This document shows positions 57,771 to 64,000 of a stretch of DNA of 64,000 bases, in pieces. The stretch covers positions 167,781,740 through 167,845,739 of the forward strand of contig CM043944.1 in assembly GCA_014529385.2 (NCBI GenBank), written 5' to 3'. The number at the start of each line of letters is the position of its first letter. The first letter of the stretch is position 1. The stretch is from Adiantum capillus-veneris (taxonomy: Eukaryota > Streptophyta > Polypodiopsida > Polypodiales > Pteridaceae). The translations under genes were made by a program, and so were the position numbers. The notes beneath the pieces were generated by a model. That model saw nothing but the letters and a program-made list of their open reading frames with translations. It was not told where the DNA came from and did not search any database.

Positions 57771-57775
57771 CAAAG
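57771..57775. repeat. 3' target-site duplication of the copia element
   Basis: CAAAG, matching 53,773-53,777. Confidence 0.85.
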
Positions 57776-60749
<2,974 letters not shown>

Positions 60750-61330
60750 CCTTTGGGGCAGCCACTTCCTAATAGGTACCCATACCCTTTGCCCATTTTG
60801 ATGGCCATCATAAGGCCAATTGCCTTCAAGGTGCAAGCACAAGTGATAGAATTTGGTGGAAGTCCTTTCCTTTGGATTTGGTTAAAAGAGCTAGAGATTC
60901 TTGGTCACAATTATAATTGGCATATTCAACAATCAACGTGTTCCAATAGATGACATTTTGAACTAAAAGCCATCAAGAACTATATGTGCTTTTGTAAGGG
61001 CACCACATTTGACATACATCTTGACCAAAGCATTGTCAAGCATAGCTCCAACAGCCTCTCATGAACTCTCTAGCCCATGTGAAGGTCTTACATAAGGCCA
61101 CATGCCTTCAAGGTGCAAGCATAAATGAATGCATTGAAGTTTGATCCGGTTAAAACAACGCTTCCCTACTACTGCTATATTGGGCATAATCTTGCAATCA
61201 ATGCACTCCATGTGACAAAGTTTTGGGTAGTTAGCTCCTTGAGTACTTACTATGCTCCCTGAAGTGCCACATTTGGCATAAATACTAGCCAAAGAAGTGC
61301 CAAGCACAACATTTTCTTCTTTTACATCAA
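60750..61330 (-). pseudogene. Pentatricopeptide repeat (PPR) protein fragment, broken
   Basis: PPR proteins are tandem-helix RNA-binding proteins, mostly acting on organelle transcripts. On the minus strand from about 61,330 the following appear in order across changing frames: VVLGTSLASIYAKCG, ELTTQNFVTWSALIAR, NAFIYACTLKACGLM, RVHERLLE, LDNALVKMYVKCGALTKAHI, VIYWNTLIVEY and PPNSITCACTLKAIGLM. The spacing corresponds to about two P-L-S type repeat sets. Several stops and frameshifts show it is dead. The wording YAKCG / WSALIA / TLKACG is close to PPR families that are very numerous in ferns and other seed-free plants. Neither terminus nor a DYW domain is visible, so it is a fragment. Confidence 0.8.
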
Positions 61331-62323
61331 TTTTCCATGCTCATGAAAGCCTAAAGCCGTAGAGAGAGTTGTAGCACCCATAATCTAAGCAATTACTGTC
61401 CGATTTGTGCACTGTAAAGCACTTACTCTAGTCCATGTCAAACATTATCATCCAAAACCCTATAACATTGAAGCCAATCAACTAAGCATGCATCTCAAGT
61501 TCGGTCCAAAGACAACAGATCTGGCCCGTGAAAAATATCAAAATGCCTATATATTCTTCATCTGGACTCCGATTAACAAGCCGTAAAGATTTCCTTGTAG
61601 AGAATTTTGAGTACTACATTATTAACCCATAAACTCTCACTTTGGTAGCTTTTGAGCATATTCAATTGCAACATAAAAAACACAATTATTGGCTCTTTAA
61701 GACCTCATTTGGCATACAGTTAACAATGCATTAGCTAGTTATTGGGCCTTGCTCACTACTTAATTAACTTGTATAATTCAATCACATTCAATTTGCATCT
61801 TTCATTCCTATTTTCCATCATGGAAGCGGAGTGACACGACACCATGCTAGAGGTATCAATAAAATCTCCCTCATTTTGATGTCAATGAATTCATTGGGTA
61901 TGTTTGTTGTGTCATTGATTTATTCTCTTTATGTTCTTTGAGTCTTTGTCCATAATAGCTAATTGGTGTGTATGTGCAAATACAAGGCAAACGTCATTGA
62001 AATATTCTAGTTGAAAGTTCTCAGATGCCTCCTAAAGGGCCAATAGGCCAACATTTTTCCACCTCATAATGCCTGCACATGCCTCTTCACATATAGACTT
62101 GATCAAACTTTGAAATGGTAGCTTGGGCACACATAGCTCGATGCATTTTTTTGCTTTCCTAATTTCCCTGTAGTGCCCCAAGCTTCTTTTCTTTTACTCA
62201 TTTGTAGTCCCTTCAAAATCTTCATTGGCTTTTCAGTCCCCTTCTTTTTGGTGGTTAATCCAGTCTCTAACTTCAAAGCTAAACTTGGCCCTTTCCTTGC
62301 CTTTCTTCTTGAATCTGGATCAA

Positions 62324-62325
<2 letters not shown>
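61331..62325. other. Anonymous spacer
   Basis: No repeat or domain that I can support. It could contain further decayed PPR sequence upstream of the fragment, but I could not follow it. Confidence 0.35.

Positions 62326-62378
<53 letters not shown>
62326..62378. repeat. (CT)26 microsatellite
   Basis: Uninterrupted CT run. Confidence 0.95.
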
Positions 62379-62380
<2 letters not shown>

Positions 62381-63248
62381 ATTGACTAGCATTACGACAT
62401 GTGAGGGAGTGTTTAGAATGAATCAAATGTAACCCACATGCCATTAGGACAAGAAAACACTAGTATGTGCGGTAGGGGGTGTGGGGTAACAATCATTTTT
62501 TTCTCTCTACAAAGAGTGGAATTATGGCGCACTGGGGAGCTTTTGCAATGAATGGAAGCTCACCCATGTGCCATTAGGAAAAGATATGTATGGACAATAT
62601 ATACACAAGGTGTTTGATATGTATGGAATGTCATATATGAATTATGTCTTTGTGTTTTTGTGTTTTTGTGTATGTTTAAAACTAGAAATATGTTTCTTAT
62701 ACAAATACAACATTTGTGGCTATACTGAATTTACAAATACAACATTTGTAAATCTTTTTTGTGATGCATGGGACATGTATTGGTCATTTTGAGATAAATA
62801 ATGATACCACAATACTAAAAAACTAAAACTTTGCATTTCAAAAAGTTGAGTACTAGCTGGGTTGTGGAGCTTGTGAGGAAAGTCAAATGCTCATTCAAGT
62901 GATCAATAATGTAGATTACCTCTCTGAATAAATCCTTCCTCAAATAATTGGAGGTATCGTTGCTCCCATGATGTGATGGAATACTCTCTCTCTCTCTTTC
63001 TCTGGGTTTTGCTATGCCTAGATGTTGACCAGTAACTGTAACAATTACCTCTTTCTTTTGCCAAAGGGATGCTCGTTATGCATGCCGGCAAAATGTGGTA
63101 TGTCAAATTTGGTGGAAATGTGACAAAAAATAATTGGACACTTACGATGTATTAAATGACCACTAGTTATCATCATTAGTCAATTGACACATGTATAATT
63201 TGGTAGTGGGCCGTGCATGATGCCAACCACCAAGTAGACTATTGTCAT
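62379..63248. other. Anonymous spacer
   Basis: A short TC run lies at 62,983-63,001. 'TTACAAATACAACATTTGTA' words repeat near 62,700 and 62,733. No gene. Confidence 0.35.
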
Positions 63249-63313
63249 TGTGTGTGTGTGTGTGTGTGTGTGTGCGCGTGCGTGCGCACGTGTGCGTGTG
63301 CATGTGCGTGTGC

Positions 63314-63411
<98 letters not shown>
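63249..63411. repeat. Long alternating TG/CG tract followed by (AG)n
   Basis: About 120 bp of nearly unbroken purine-pyrimidine alternation, with an internal GC-containing part (GCGCGTGCGTGCGCACGTG, holding the palindrome CGTGCGCACG), runs into about 22 AG units. Long frames on both strands are low-complexity artefacts. Confidence 0.95.
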
Positions 63412-63412
<1 letters not shown>

Positions 63413-63756
63413 TCAAGAAAAACTTTCTTGTCTCTTTGGAACAACCAACACAAATCTTTCATAGAGGAAGAAAGAGGAAAAGGGGTTACAAATCCATGCT
63501 TAGCCCAAGAAAAGGTATTTGTTTTCGTAATTGTTATATTTTCCTTTTTATCAATCGTATAGATAGTGTTTTTGACAACAGCACACGTTTAACAAAAAAC
63601 GTTTATGCATGTCATATGAGGAAATGTAAGAAGGAAAAAAAGTAGTAGTTTACTTTCCTCCTATGGTGTACGTGGGTATATTAGCAAATAAAGTAATCAT
63701 CATTGTGCGCTATAGGAGGAAAGGAATATGTATGTATATATGTATGCATGTATATT
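63412..63756. other. Anonymous spacer
   Basis: No supported feature. Short frames continue from the microsatellite only. Confidence 0.3.
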
Positions 63757-63768
63757 TGTGTGTGTGTA

Positions 63769-63800
<32 letters not shown>

Positions 63801-63817
63801 TGTGTGTGTGTGTGTGT
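63757..63817. repeat. TG / (CGTG)n microsatellite
   Basis: TG units surround about five TGCG units at 63,780-63,801. Downstream, 'ATATAAGTATAGTTG' occurs twice in tandem at 63,846-63,881. Confidence 0.9.
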
Positions 63818-64000
63818 TCATTGGTTTTTATTCACATAACCTTTATATATAAGTATAGTTGGAAATATATAAGTATAGTTGCTAGTTGTGTGTGCCAAAA
63901 GTTAAATATATTTGCAGATTTAAAACCGAATTGAATGTATGTGCCTTGAATTTATCTAAGAGGTATTGTTTATTCACAATTTATTTGATTTACCAAGATA
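63818..64000. other. AT-rich end of window
   Basis: AT-rich, with no feature beyond the small tandem repeat noted with the preceding microsatellite. Confidence 0.3.

Noticed and set aside
63163-63562. Long Cys/Val- or His/Thr-rich frames across the TG/AG tract
   Set aside because: Pure low-complexity translation of (GT)n and (GA)n on both strands. The same applies to frames at 33,803-34,227, 59,834-60,249, 62,103-62,444 and 63,728-63,934.

Overview
The window looks like a repeat-dense stretch of a large land-plant nuclear genome. It carries plant-type Ty1/copia elements with an initiator-Met tRNA primer site, a plant L1-type LINE whose ORF1 has a DUF4283-like domain, Ty3/gypsy-like gag remnants, and many long (GA)n/(GT)n tracts. 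The only host gene family I recognise is a broken pentatricopeptide (PPR) gene on the minus strand near 61 kb. Its repeat wording (YACTLKACG, WSALIA, YAKCG) resembles the large PPR families of seed-free plants such as ferns. That is a low-to-moderate confidence guess at the organism, not a determination. I found no intact host gene, rRNA, tRNA or CRISPR array.

From 1 to 24,592 the backbone is one satellite family in a single orientation. Its core is a palindrome built on TATGGCCCTAGGGCCATA, embedded in alternating modules of roughly 70 and 95 bp. Later insertions cut it into blocks at 1-2,965, 5,871-7,420, 8,381-8,780, 15,820-16,340, 17,390-17,600, 17,871-19,375 and 23,096-24,592. Between the blocks lie a non-coding 2.9 kb insertion, a decayed minus-strand gene of unknown family with at least one spliceosomal-looking intron (9,097-11,295), LTR-like pieces (11.3-12.5 kb and 13.9-14.7 kb), a 932-bp foldback element with arms of about 400 bp (16,343-17,274), and a 3.7 kb composite insertion (19,376-23,095).

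From 24.6 to 44.2 kb the window is mostly retrotransposons. There is an LTR-element remnant (24.6-26.1 kb), then a full-length but inactive L1-type LINE (26,393-32,112) flanked by a perfect 16-bp target-site duplication. A microsatellite-rich spacer follows, and then two degenerate LTR elements: a gag remnant at 36.6-38.4 kb and Lys/Glu-rich remnants at 40.7-43.6 kb. From 44.2 to 53.8 kb there is more decayed material: three spaced hairpins, a minus-strand LTR matching the 25.7 kb one, a minus-strand copia integrase-RT fragment (50,975-52,225), and one end of a second foldback copy (52,232).

The clearest single unit is a copia element at 53,778-57,770. It has two 227-bp LTRs (about 93% identical by eye), a 5-bp target duplication, PBS and PPT, but it has lost the segment between integrase and the RT active site and carries stops and frameshifts. 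From 57.8 kb to the end the sequence is mainly anonymous, with long microsatellites (including G32 followed by about 34 GA units) and the PPR pseudogene. Nothing here is clearly able to function. The value of the window lies in its repeat architecture: the palindromic satellite, the foldback family with a related empty site in the same window, and the unknown spliced gene remnant.
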